Source: Sphingobium fuliginis (GTDB lineage Bacteria > Pseudomonadota > Alphaproteobacteria > Sphingomonadales > Sphingomonadaceae). From it: a stretch of DNA of 64,000 nucleotides. Shown here in pieces: positions 18,356 through 25,614 of the stretch. The translations under genes and the position numbers were made by a program. The stretch spans positions 62,001-126,000 of the forward strand of contig NZ_SEON01000005.1 of the NCBI RefSeq assembly GCF_004152845.1, in the 5' to 3' direction. Position 1 is the first letter of the stretch; each line of letters starts with the position of its first letter. The notes under the pieces are model-generated. The model did not search any database. It saw nothing but the letters and a program-made list of their open reading frames with translations, and was not told where the DNA came from.

Positions 18356-18748
18356 ATGGCATATCGACGCCTGAAAAACTGGGCCCGCGCGCTGAAGGTC
18401 GACATCATGGCCCTGTGGCTCGCCGCCCGCGACAGCCGCACACCCCCGGCCGCAAAGCTCGTCGCCGCCGCCGTCGCCGCCTTCGCGCTCAGCCCGGTCG
18501 ACCTGATCCCGGACTTCATCCCGATCCTGGGCTATCTGGACGATCTCATCATCCTGCCGCTCGGCATCGCCCTGGCGATCCGCCTCATTCCCGCGCCGCT
18601 GATGGCGCAGTTCCGCACCGAAGCGCAACGCCTGTCGGACCGTCCCAAAAGCCGCACGGCAATGGCGGTCATCCTCCTGATCTGGCTGGCATCGGGTCTG
18701 GCGCTGTCACTGTACGCCGCCCACTGGATCGCCCATCGCGCCCGCTGA
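18356..18748 (+). CDS. DUF1232 (YkvA-like) small membrane protein
   Basis: A 130-residue protein with the DUF1232 core: ALSPVDLIPDFIPILGYLDDLIILPLGIALA. That segment is hydrophobic and a second TM helix near the C-terminus (TAMAVILLIWLASGLALSLYAAHW) follows. The family is of unknown function. No clear Shine-Dalgarno was seen before the ATG. Confidence 0.75.
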   Translation: MAYRRLKNWARALKVDIMALWLAARDSRTPPAAKLVAAAVAAFALSPVDLIPDFIPILGYLDDLIILPLGIALAIRLIPAPLMAQFRTEAQRLSDRPKSRTAMAVILLIWLASGLALSLYAAHWIAHRAR

Positions 18749-18799
18749 TCATGTTTCAGAGCGCGACCTGCGCAATCTGACGCAGCGCGCCCTGGCCCC

Positions 18800-18836
18800 A
18801 AAAACAAAATGGGGGCCGGCATTTCTGCCGGTCCCC
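18800..18836 (-). terminator. Rho-independent terminator on the minus strand
   Basis: An 11-bp stem (18811-18821 with 18826-18836, one G-T pair, loop TTTC) is followed on the minus strand by ATTTTGTTTTTGG. The plus-strand side has no T-run, so it terminates minus-strand transcripts, yet no minus-strand coding gene lies just upstream. Confidence 0.75.
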
Positions 18837-19230
18837 ACTTCCGTCGCGTCTCTCGATCCGCTTCTCTTTCAAGATGCGATCATCGGACTCGGCGTGCGAT
18901 AGGTCCGCCTCAAAGGCTTTGCTATCGTGTCGGCTCCGTTTGCCCGGCCGGTCGGCCGTTCTCCCGCAGCCTGTCCTCTTTATTCGATGCCCGACGTTCA
19001 CTTTCGCGCGTGCACGGCACCGTCTATTGAGAACCATCGGATTTCCGCATTTTCCTTCCGGTCCATGCTTCTTTCCCGACGCTCGAAAATTCCTTCAAGT
19101 CGCTGATTTCTCATCGACTTTGGCATCCAGATCGCTCTGTCTCCCGGTCTTTCCGATAAGAGGATGCTCTCACCAAAAGCGAGTCGCTCAAAGCGGAATC
19201 TTGCACCCTGAAGACCGCCTCCCGCTAAAG
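18800..19230 (-). ncRNA. Candidate structured non-coding RNA (unrecognised)
   Basis: The 516-bp spacer from 18749 to 19264 has lower GC than its neighbours and no reading frame with normal codon use. Read on the minus strand, it is rich in purine and folds: GATAG/CTATC around GCCT/AGGC (18898-18926), CAAGTCG/CGACTT (19096-19122), and GCATCC/GGATGC (19123-19167) which abuts the previous helix. It ends at the terminator at 18800-18836. I did not find the RNase P, tmRNA, 6S or SRP RNA signatures I know. It might still be part of an untranslated leader or replication region. Confidence 0.35.
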
Positions 19231-19231
19231 C

Positions 19232-19250
19232 TGTGGATAAGTGTGGATAA
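19232..19250. promoter_or_regulatory. Tandem DnaA boxes
   Basis: Two perfect consensus DnaA boxes (TTATCCACA on the minus strand) lie at 19232-19240 and 19242-19250, separated by one base. They sit between the cupin gene stop and the candidate RNA, followed by a short A/T stretch. Two boxes are fewer than in a normal oriC. Confidence 0.6.
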
Positions 19251-19264
19251 TTTTTCCGCATGGT

Positions 19265-19705
19265 TCAGCCGCCCGGCGACCAGCCTCGCGGCGCCAGCGT
19301 GAAGCCGGAAAATTCAAAGCCCGGCACGACCACGCAACTGACCAGCGTCCATCCGCCCATCGGCCGCGCCGCCTGCCAATGATGGGCCGGGACCAGCCCT
19401 TGCGGCTGCTGCCCCGCCAGCACGTCCCCGCCCAGCAGCATGTCCCGTGCAGCCCCTCCTTCGTCCGCGATCGACAGGGTGAGCGGCGCCCCGGCATGCC
19501 AGAACCAGTGCTCGACGGCGTCGACCCGGTGCCAGTGCGAAGCCTGATGCGCCTCCAGCAGGAAATAGATCGCGGTCCCGCCTGCCCGTTCGCCCGCTCC
19601 GGCCGCCGCCCGCCAGCTTTCCCGAAACCATCCCCCCTCCGGATGGGGCGCAAGGTCGAGGAGCCGGATCAAAGCCCCCGCTGCCGCTTCATCGTAACCG
19701 TCCAT
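19265..19705 (-). CDS. Cupin (DUF985) protein
   Basis: A 146-residue protein with the DUF985 cupin pattern: LIRLLDLAPHPEGGWFRESWR, TAIYFLLEAHQASHWHRVDAVEHWFWHAGAPL (metal-site His residues), and LVSCVVVPGFEFSGFTLA. The fold is a small beta-barrel like yeast YML079w; its ligand is unknown. Confidence 0.85.
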   Translation of the reverse strand: MDGYDEAAAGALIRLLDLAPHPEGGWFRESWRAAAGAGERAGGTAIYFLLEAHQASHWHRVDAVEHWFWHAGAPLTLSIADEGGAARDMLLGGDVLAGQQPQGLVPAHHWQAARPMGGWTLVSCVVVPGFEFSGFTLAPRGWSPGG

Positions 19706-19826
19706 CGCCCTGCCTCAAAATTTATGCCCGGAAAAACAACATGATGCGTCGTTGTCGCAGGTTCATGCAACCTCCATCAATATGCGCGGGTTGAACGATC
19801 AAAGCACGTCTTTTGGAGGAGAAAAA

Positions 19827-20129
19827 ATGCGTAAAGCCCTTATGGCCATGGCAGCCGTCTCGCTGGCCATTCCCGCTTCGATGGCGATCCCGACGGACGG
19901 CGCCAACGCCCGCCGCCATTATCAATATCGCGAATGGCGCGGGCGCGACGGCCGCATGTACTGCCGCAAGTCCAACGGCACCACCGGCCTGATCGTCGGC
20001 GGCGTGGGCGGCGCTCTGGTCGGCCGCGCCATCGACACCCGCGGCGACCGCGCGACCGGCACGATCCTGGGCGCCGCCGGCGGCGCGCTGCTCGGCAAGG
20101 AAATCGACAGCAAGCGCCGCTGCCGCTGA
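19827..20129 (+). CDS. Glycine-zipper 2TM-domain exported protein
   Basis: A 100-residue protein with a signal peptide (KALMAMAAVSLAIPASMA), a basic middle and two glycine-zipper segments, GLIVGGVGGALVGRAID and GTILGAAGGALLGKEID, typical of small outer-membrane or periplasmic proteins of unknown role. The ATG at 19827 follows GGAGGAG by six bases, better than upstream in-frame codons. It ends at a shared terminator. Confidence 0.8.
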   Translation: MRKALMAMAAVSLAIPASMAIPTDGANARRHYQYREWRGRDGRMYCRKSNGTTGLIVGGVGGALVGRAIDTRGDRATGTILGAAGGALLGKEIDSKRRCR

Positions 20130-20137
20130 CAGGCGCG

Positions 20138-20173
20138 AAAAAGGGCGGCTTCCGATGGGAAGCCGCCCTTTTT
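20138..20173. terminator. Bidirectional Rho-independent terminator
   Basis: A perfect 16-bp stem (aaaaagggcggcttcc and complement) with loop GATG and T-runs on both sides, lying between convergent genes at 20129 and 20197. Confidence 0.9.
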
Positions 20174-20196
20174 CATGTCTTCAAGACATTCAAGGC

Positions 20197-20481
20197 TTAT
20201 TCGGCAGCCGCGCCGCGCGCCTCATCGACCTTGAAGGCCACCGACTGACCGCCGGAAACGCCCGACACGCGGCCATTCTTGACCGACAGGTTGAAGGCGA
20301 CGGCGTCGGGATAGCGACGGCCCGAAATCACCTTGCCGGTCTTGGTGTCCTTGACGTCATACACATAGGTGTAGCCCTCGTGCGTGAACTTCTGCTTGGC
20401 AGCGTCTTCGGCATGGGCGGGAGCGTTGGCGGCGCCGGCGGCGAACAGGGCGGAAAGGACAAACTTGGACAGCATTCGCAT
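20197..20481 (-). CDS. Small exported protein of unknown function
   Basis: A 94-residue protein with a signal peptide (MLSKFVLSALFAAGAANAPAHA) and a short beta-rich mature part (FTHEGYTYVYDVKDTKTGKV, then VAFNLSVKNGRVSGV). ATG is preceded by AAGGAG at seven bases. I do not recognise the family; it is likely periplasmic. It reads toward the shared terminator. Confidence 0.65.
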   Translation of the reverse strand: MRMLSKFVLSALFAAGAANAPAHAEDAAKQKFTHEGYTYVYDVKDTKTGKVISGRRYPDAVAFNLSVKNGRVSGVSGGQSVAFKVDEARGAAAE

Positions 20482-20615
20482 GGGTAAACTCCTTGTGAAT
20501 GCCGATCAAACACCTCTGGAATATTCTTTTCTGTTGATGCCGATTTATGGTGCGCCGCGCTAAAACGACAATCGCAAACAAAGGCGAAACGATTGCATTT
20601 CCCGCAACCGCTAAC

Positions 20616-21023
20616 TCAACCCATTGATAAATCAAGAATATGTTTGAATTCCGCCGCCGTCAGCGGGGACACGGAAAGGCGCGATTGGCGTATCATCACC
20701 ATATTGGCCAGCTTCGGATCGGCCTTCATCGTCTTCAGCGTGACGGGCTTGGCGAACTTTTCCTTCGGCGCCACATGCACGGCCACCCACTTGCCCGTCC
20801 CGTCCGTGCTGTCGGGCGCGGCTTCCTCGACGATCTCCATGATGCCGACCGCCTCGACCCCGATATTGCTGTGGTAGAAGATCGAAAGATCGCCCTTGCG
20901 CATCGCCTTCATATGGCCTTGCGCGGCATGATTTCGCACCCCGTCCCACTCCGCCTTCCCCTTTGCGGCCAGATCGTCGTAGGAAAAGGCGTCGGGTTCC
21001 GATTTCATCAGCCAATAGTTCAT
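20616..21023 (-). CDS. EVE domain protein
   Basis: A 135-residue protein of the EVE/PUA-like fold, which in relatives binds modified bases in nucleic acids. It opens MNYWLMKSEPDAFSYDDL and has WDGVRNHAAQGHMKAMRKGDLSIFYHS, GIMEIVEEA, and MVMIRQSRLSVSPLTAAEF, the classic YTHDC1-like EVE order. Start ATG at 21023 follows AAGGAG at six bases. Confidence 0.88.
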   Translation of the reverse strand: MNYWLMKSEPDAFSYDDLAAKGKAEWDGVRNHAAQGHMKAMRKGDLSIFYHSNIGVEAVGIMEIVEEAAPDSTDGTGKWVAVHVAPKEKFAKPVTLKTMKADPKLANMVMIRQSRLSVSPLTAAEFKHILDLSMG

Positions 21024-21129
21024 GGCTTCTCCTTGCATCAGCCGCGAAGGACGATCAAGGATGCGCGCATGGCCCGGCGGCGCCAGGACGGCGCGCCTGG
21101 GCGGGTCCAGTTGAATTTCGGAGAATCAC

Positions 21130-22074
21130 GTGTCGCAATCCCTGCTGGGACAAGTGCCTGTCCTGTCCTTGGGCAATATGGAAAGGGCCGACTTCGCCGC
21201 CGCCTTCGGCGGCTCCTTCCAGCGCTTCGGCTTCGCCATGGTGAAGGACCATGGCATGGACCCGGCGCTGATCGACACGGGCTGGGCGCTCGCCCGCCGC
21301 TTCTTCGCCCTGCCGGAGGAGGCAAAGCGCCGCTACGACGCCCGATATAATGGCGGCCAGCGCGGCTACACCGCCTTCGGCGTGGAAATCGCCAAGGGCG
21401 CGAGCGAGAACGACCTCAAGGAATTCTGGCATGTCGGTCGCGACCTGCCCGAAGGCGATCCGCTGGCGCAAAGCATGCCGCCCAATGTCTGGCCGGACGA
21501 GCTGCCGGAATTCCATGAGACGTTCACGCGCCTCTATGCCGAATTCGACCGCGTCGGCGCCGAACTGCTGTCCGCCATCGCCCTATATCTGGGGCTGGAG
21601 GAACGCTGGTTCGACAAGCCCATCGAAAACGGCAATTCGATCCTGCGCCTGCTCCATTATCCGCCCGTCTCGCCGGAAGCGCCGGGCATCCGCGCCGGCG
21701 CGCATGAGGACATCAACCTCATCACCCTGCTGCTGGGCGCCGAGGAAGGCGGGCTGGAACTCAGGGACCGGGACGGCAACTGGCTGCCCGTGGTTCCGCC
21801 GCCGGGCGCGCTCGCCATCAATGTGGGCGACATGCTCCAGCGGCTGACCAACCATCGCCTGCCCTCGACCAGCCACCGCGTCGTCAACCCGCCGCCGGAA
21901 CGGCGCGGCCATTCGCGCTATTCCATGCCCTTCTTCCTGCACCTGCGGCCGGACTTCCTGATCGACGCCCTGCCCCAATGCGTCGATGCGGCGCATCCCC
22001 GCCGCGACCCGCCCATAACCGCGCACGACTATCTGACCGAACGGCTGCGGGAAATCGGCCTGATCAAGGGGTAG
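21130..22074 (+). CDS. 2-oxoglutarate/Fe(II) oxygenase, isopenicillin-N-synthase-like
   Basis: A 314-residue protein of the non-haem iron oxygenase superfamily. Iron ligands in GAHEDINLITLL (His, Asp) and STSHRVVNPP (His), with the 2OG-binding RYSMPFFLH, are all present. N-terminal VPVLSLGNME and FGFAMVKDHGM are typical. A GTG start at 21130 follows GGAGA by five bases. Substrate unknown. The next 98 bp up to the folB-like gene hold a 9-bp hairpin. Confidence 0.85.
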   Translation: MSQSLLGQVPVLSLGNMERADFAAAFGGSFQRFGFAMVKDHGMDPALIDTGWALARRFFALPEEAKRRYDARYNGGQRGYTAFGVEIAKGASENDLKEFWHVGRDLPEGDPLAQSMPPNVWPDELPEFHETFTRLYAEFDRVGAELLSAIALYLGLEERWFDKPIENGNSILRLLHYPPVSPEAPGIRAGAHEDINLITLLLGAEEGGLELRDRDGNWLPVVPPPGALAINVGDMLQRLTNHRLPSTSHRVVNPPPERRGHSRYSMPFFLHLRPDFLIDALPQCVDAAHPRRDPPITAHDYLTERLREIGLIKG

Positions 22075-22141
22075 CGACGGGAATGACGGGCGCGCCCGGG
22101 CCAGACGCCCCGTCCGCGCGGCGGCCCGCCATGTCCTGACC

Positions 22142-22161
22142 GGCGATCGGTTCCGATCGCC
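22142..22161. terminator. Possible terminator hairpin between convergent genes
   Basis: GGCGATCGG-TT-CCGATCGCC is a perfect 9-bp inverted repeat between the convergent oxygenase and folB-like genes. No T-run follows, so termination is uncertain. Confidence 0.35.
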
Positions 22162-22172
22162 CGGAAACCGCC

Positions 22173-22556
22173 CTATCTCCGCCCGCGCCCCATGGTGATC
22201 CCGATCTCCTCGCCCTTCTCGCTGAGGGCGAGCTTCACGATCTTCACCTCGACATGGGTCACCTTGTCGTCCTGGAGGAAGATCGTCTCGATGATATGAT
22301 CGGCCACCGCCTCGATCAGCGTGAAATGCTGTCCTTCCGGCAGGGCCGCGGTCGCGGCATGTTTCAGGTCCATGTAATTTTTGGACCGGGACAGCGGCGT
22401 GTCGGGATCGTAATGGTCCGCGATCTTCAGCCGCGCCCTGATCGATATGCGCAGCGGTTGCGGCAGGTGCGTCTCCTCCGAATAGATGCCGGTCAGGACA
22501 TCCACGTCCAGATTATTCACCTCCAACGTCAGGAAATCGTCAAATCCGCTGTTCAT
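22173..22556 (-). CDS. folB: Dihydroneopterin aldolase-like (FolB family)
   Basis: A 127-residue protein with the FolB tunnel-fold pattern: VNNLDVDVLTGIYSEETHLPQPLRISIRARL (with the conserved Glu), a YMDLKHAA segment, FTLIEAVADHI and a late VEVKIVKL lysine. It should release glycolaldehyde from dihydroneopterin in folate synthesis. No other folate genes are adjacent. The ATG at 22556 is preferred over an in-frame codon 12 bp upstream. Confidence 0.75.
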   Translation of the reverse strand: MNSGFDDFLTLEVNNLDVDVLTGIYSEETHLPQPLRISIRARLKIADHYDPDTPLSRSKNYMDLKHAATAALPEGQHFTLIEAVADHIIETIFLQDDKVTHVEVKIVKLALSEKGEEIGITMGRGRR

Positions 22557-22683
22557 AGCTCGCCACATTCAGGCCGTCCCTGCCGCGGGCCGGCCCCAGT
22601 TTAGACTTTTATTTTGCGAGCCACGCGCTAAAGCCCGCCGCTCTCGGCGCGTCCATGCGCCATTGAGGACGGATCGGCAAGAC

Positions 22684-23202
22684 GTGTCTGTGATAGTGCC
22701 CCTCAACATGATGTCGCGGAACGCGATCGAGCAACTGCTTGACGCGGCCTTCGGCCCTGACCGGCACGGTCGCACCGCCTATCTGATTCGCGACGGCATG
22801 CCCTGGCTGCCTGAACTCTCCTTCGGCATGCGGGATGGGGAGGGCAGACTCATCGGCTCCCTGCAAAGCTGGCCCGTCGCGCTCGCCCATGAAGACGGCA
22901 GCCGGACGCCGCTCATCATGGTCGGCCCCGTCGCGGTGGACCCCGCGGTGCAGGGCGCCGGCCACGGCCGCGCCCTGATGGACGCCGTCGTCGCGGCCGC
23001 CCGCGCGCGGCGAAGCGATCCGCTGATGATGATCGGCGATCCGGAATATTATGGCCGATTCTGGGGCTTTTCGGCCGAAGGCACCGGCGGCTGGGACTGC
23101 CCCGGCCCGTTCGAGCCGCGCCGCCTGCTGGCGCTGTCGGTCGACGGAAGGCCGATAGGCGGCACGGGCATGCTGGGTCCGCGCGCCACCGTCCGCGCCT
23201 GA
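22684..23202 (+). CDS. GNAT family N-acetyltransferase
   Basis: A 172-residue acetyltransferase. The N-terminus VIVPLNMMSRNAIEQLLDAAFG begins at a GTG (22684); later ATG codons would cut the conserved first strand. The acetyl-CoA motif VGPVAVDPAVQGAGHGRALMDAVV is clear. Substrate unknown. It is the first of a run of plus-strand genes up to cca. Confidence 0.8.
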   Translation: MSVIVPLNMMSRNAIEQLLDAAFGPDRHGRTAYLIRDGMPWLPELSFGMRDGEGRLIGSLQSWPVALAHEDGSRTPLIMVGPVAVDPAVQGAGHGRALMDAVVAAARARRSDPLMMIGDPEYYGRFWGFSAEGTGGWDCPGPFEPRRLLALSVDGRPIGGTGMLGPRATVRA

Positions 23203-23247
23203 AATTTCCCTTTTGCCTTCGCGCCCAAGCGCCCCTATCTCGGCCCC

Positions 23248-23814
23248 ATGCCGATGGAGCCGCCCCCCGATCTTTCCAGCCTGTCCCTCAGCGATGTCGC
23301 GCGCCTGCTGGCGGAAAAGCGCCTTCCGCCCGTGGAGAAGTGGAACCCCGACCATTGCGGCGACAGCGACATGCGCATCGCCCGCGACGGCACCTGGTTC
23401 CATCAGGGCTCGCCCATCGGCCGCGAAGCCATGGTCCGCCTCTTCTCCACCATCCTGCGCCGCGAACCCGACGGCAGCCACGTCCTGGTCACGCCCGTGG
23501 AGAAACTCTCGATCGAGGTGGAGGATGCCCCCTTCATCGCCGTCGAGCTCAAGAGCGAAGGCGAAGGCCGGGCGCGCAACCTCGCCTTCCGGCTCAACAC
23601 GGGCGACCTGGTCGCCGCCGGCCCGGACAATGCCCTTGTCCTGCGCGAAACGCCGGACGGACCGCATCCCTATCTCCATGTCCGCGGCGGGCTGGAGGCG
23701 CTGATCGCCCGCAGCGTCTATTATGAACTGATGAACCTGGCGCTGGACGAAGGCGCCCAACCCATCGGCCTCTGGAGCAACGGCGCCTTCTTCGCGCTGG
23801 ACGGATCGGCATGA
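23248..23814 (+). CDS. DUF1285 protein
   Basis: A 188-residue protein of the DUF1285 family, with LPPVEKWNPDHCGDSDMRIARDGTWFHQGSPIGREAMVRLFSTILRRE and a C-terminal GLWSNGAFF. The family is conserved in alphaproteobacteria and has no known activity. Its TGA overlaps the ATG of the Nudix gene, so they are coupled. Confidence 0.85.
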   Translation: MPMEPPPDLSSLSLSDVARLLAEKRLPPVEKWNPDHCGDSDMRIARDGTWFHQGSPIGREAMVRLFSTILRREPDGSHVLVTPVEKLSIEVEDAPFIAVELKSEGEGRARNLAFRLNTGDLVAAGPDNALVLRETPDGPHPYLHVRGGLEALIARSVYYELMNLALDEGAQPIGLWSNGAFFALDGSA

Positions 23815-24422
23815 CCCTGGCGGAACGGCTGCGGACCGCCCTCAGGCAGGGGCATGAGCGGGAGGTCGGCCTGATACCCTCCGACACCCGCGACCCCCGG
23901 ATCGACGGCGACATCCTGCTCTCGCCCGCGGCCGTGCTGGTCGCGATCACCGACCGTCCCGAACCCGGACTGATCCTGACCCAGCGCTCCGCCGGACTGC
24001 GCCAGCATGCCGGACAGGTCGCCTTCCCCGGCGGACGGGTCGACGACGACGACCCTGACGAAATCGCCGGCGCCCTGCGGGAAGCGCAGGAGGAGATCGG
24101 CCTCCCTCCCGGCCTGGTCGACATCATCGGCACGTCGGACCGCTATCACACCTTCACCGGCTTCGACATCGTCCCCGTGCTCGGCGTGATCCCGCCCGAC
24201 CTTCCCCTTTCCCCCCGGGAAGCGGAGGTGGCGGAGCTGTTCGAACTTCCCCTCTCCTTCGCCCTCAATCCCGCCAACCGGATCAGGAAATCGATAGATT
24301 ATCAGGGTGTTGAAAGGCATTATTACGAAATATTCTGGGAAGGACGCCGCATCTGGGGCATCACCGCCGCGATCCTCGCCAATCTGTCGCGCAGGCTAGG
24401 CCATGACCAGCCTGCTGCCTGA
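23811..24422 (+). CDS. CoA pyrophosphatase, Nudix hydrolase (NudL/YeaB-like)
   Basis: A 203-residue Nudix enzyme. LTQRSAGLRQHAGQVAFPGGRVDDDD followed by ALREAQEEIGL is the Nudix box plus the CoA-specific upstream motif seen in Nudt7/NudL proteins, which cleave coenzyme A to phosphopantetheine and ADP. Its end overlaps the cca start by 20 bp, and its start overlaps the DUF1285 stop. Confidence 0.85.
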   Translation: MTLAERLRTALRQGHEREVGLIPSDTRDPRIDGDILLSPAAVLVAITDRPEPGLILTQRSAGLRQHAGQVAFPGGRVDDDDPDEIAGALREAQEEIGLPPGLVDIIGTSDRYHTFTGFDIVPVLGVIPPDLPLSPREAEVAELFELPLSFALNPANRIRKSIDYQGVERHYYEIFWEGRRIWGITAAILANLSRRLGHDQPAA

Positions 24423-25614
24423 CGCCGACTGGCGCCATCGCCCCGGCCTGGACGCGCTGCTGAGGGCGCTCGGCGCGGAACAGGGCCTCGCCCGCTTCGT
24501 CGGCGGCGCCGTTCGCGACGGCCTTCTGGGCCTGCCGGTCAACGACCTGGACATCGCCACCGTGCTGGAGCCGCAGTCCGTCATCGACCGCCTCAGGACC
24601 GCCGGGATAAAGGCCGTCCCCACCGGCATCGACCATGGCACGATCACGGCGGTGATCAACGGCTGGCCGGTGGAGATCACGACCCTCCGCCGCGACGTCA
24701 GCACGGACGGCCGCCGCGCCACCATCGCCTATACCGACGACTGGCGCGAAGACGCCGCCCGGCGCGATTTCACGATCAACGCGCTCTATGCCGACCCCCT
24801 CACCCACGCCATCACGGACTTCTTCGGCGGCGTCGCCGATCTCCGCGCGCATCGCGTCCGCTTCATCGGAGAGGCAAGCGCCCGCATCGCGGAGGATCAT
24901 CTCCGCATCCTGCGCTATTTCCGTTTCCTCGCGCGCTTCGGCCATGACGAACCGGATGTGGAGGCCTATGCCGCCTGCCGCGACGCCGCCAACAGCCTGA
25001 TGGCCCTTTCGCGCGAACGCATTGCGGACGAACTGCTCAAACTGCTCGCCCTGCCCGGGCCGCTCGCCTCGCTCCGGCTCATGGTCGACGGCGGCATATT
25101 GCTGCCCGTCCTGCCGGAGGTCGACCATGACGGACTGGCCCGCCTGTCCATGCTGGTCGAGCGGGAGGCCGCCTCCGGCATCGCCCCTGCGGCCCTGCGC
25201 CGCCTGGCGGCCCTGCTTCCACCGGACCCGCGCGCCGCCGATCAGGTGGGCGCCCGGCTCAAATTGTCCAACAAGGCCCGCAAGCGCCTGACCGCCGCGC
25301 TGGAAGGCGCCGCCACCGGCGCGCCCCCCCGCGCCCTCGCCTTCCGGATCGGCGTGGAAGGGGCCATCGACCGTATCCTGATCGATCCCTCGGCTCCGCT
25401 CGACGGCCTGAAGATGCTCGCGGACTGGGTCCCGCCGCGCCTGCCGCTGGGCGGCGGCGCGCTGATCGCGCGGGGCCTTCAGCCCGGCCCGGACGTGGCG
25501 AAGGCGCTGGCCGAGGTTCAGGACATCTGGGTGGCGGAGGATTTTCCCGACGCAGCCCGCGTCTCGGAAATCGCGGATCAGACCGTTTCGAAATTCCAAC
25601 GCGCCCGCCAATAG
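24403..25614 (+). CDS. cca: CCA tRNA nucleotidyltransferase/poly(A) polymerase family
   Basis: A 403-residue class II enzyme adding CCA to tRNA 3' ends. ARFVGGAVRDGLLGLPVNDLDIAT carries the nucleotidyl-transfer motif with its Asp pair, RRDFTINALYAD and ARIAEDHLRILRYFRFLARFG follow. The last 37 bases are shared with the end of the convergent GGDEF-EAL gene. Confidence 0.9.
   Translation: MTSLLPDADWRHRPGLDALLRALGAEQGLARFVGGAVRDGLLGLPVNDLDIATVLEPQSVIDRLRTAGIKAVPTGIDHGTITAVINGWPVEITTLRRDVSTDGRRATIAYTDDWREDAARRDFTINALYADPLTHAITDFFGGVADLRAHRVRFIGEASARIAEDHLRILRYFRFLARFGHDEPDVEAYAACRDAANSLMALSRERIADELLKLLALPGPLASLRLMVDGGILLPVLPEVDHDGLARLSMLVEREAASGIAPAALRRLAALLPPDPRAADQVGARLKLSNKARKRLTAALEGAATGAPPRALAFRIGVEGAIDRILIDPSAPLDGLKMLADWVPPRLPLGGGALIARGLQPGPDVAKALAEVQDIWVAEDFPDAARVSEIADQTVSKFQRARQ

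Noticed and set aside
18756..19037. 93-residue minus-strand ORF in the gene desert
   Set aside because: It reads through the strong terminator and has codon use unlike neighbouring genes.
19232..19250. Firm call of oriC
   Set aside because: Only two DnaA boxes, no long AT-rich unwinding region and no usual origin neighbours; kept as DnaA boxes only.
18998..19261. 87-residue minus-strand ORF starting at the DnaA boxes
   Set aside because: Low third-position GC, no ribosome site and overlaps the folded RNA region.
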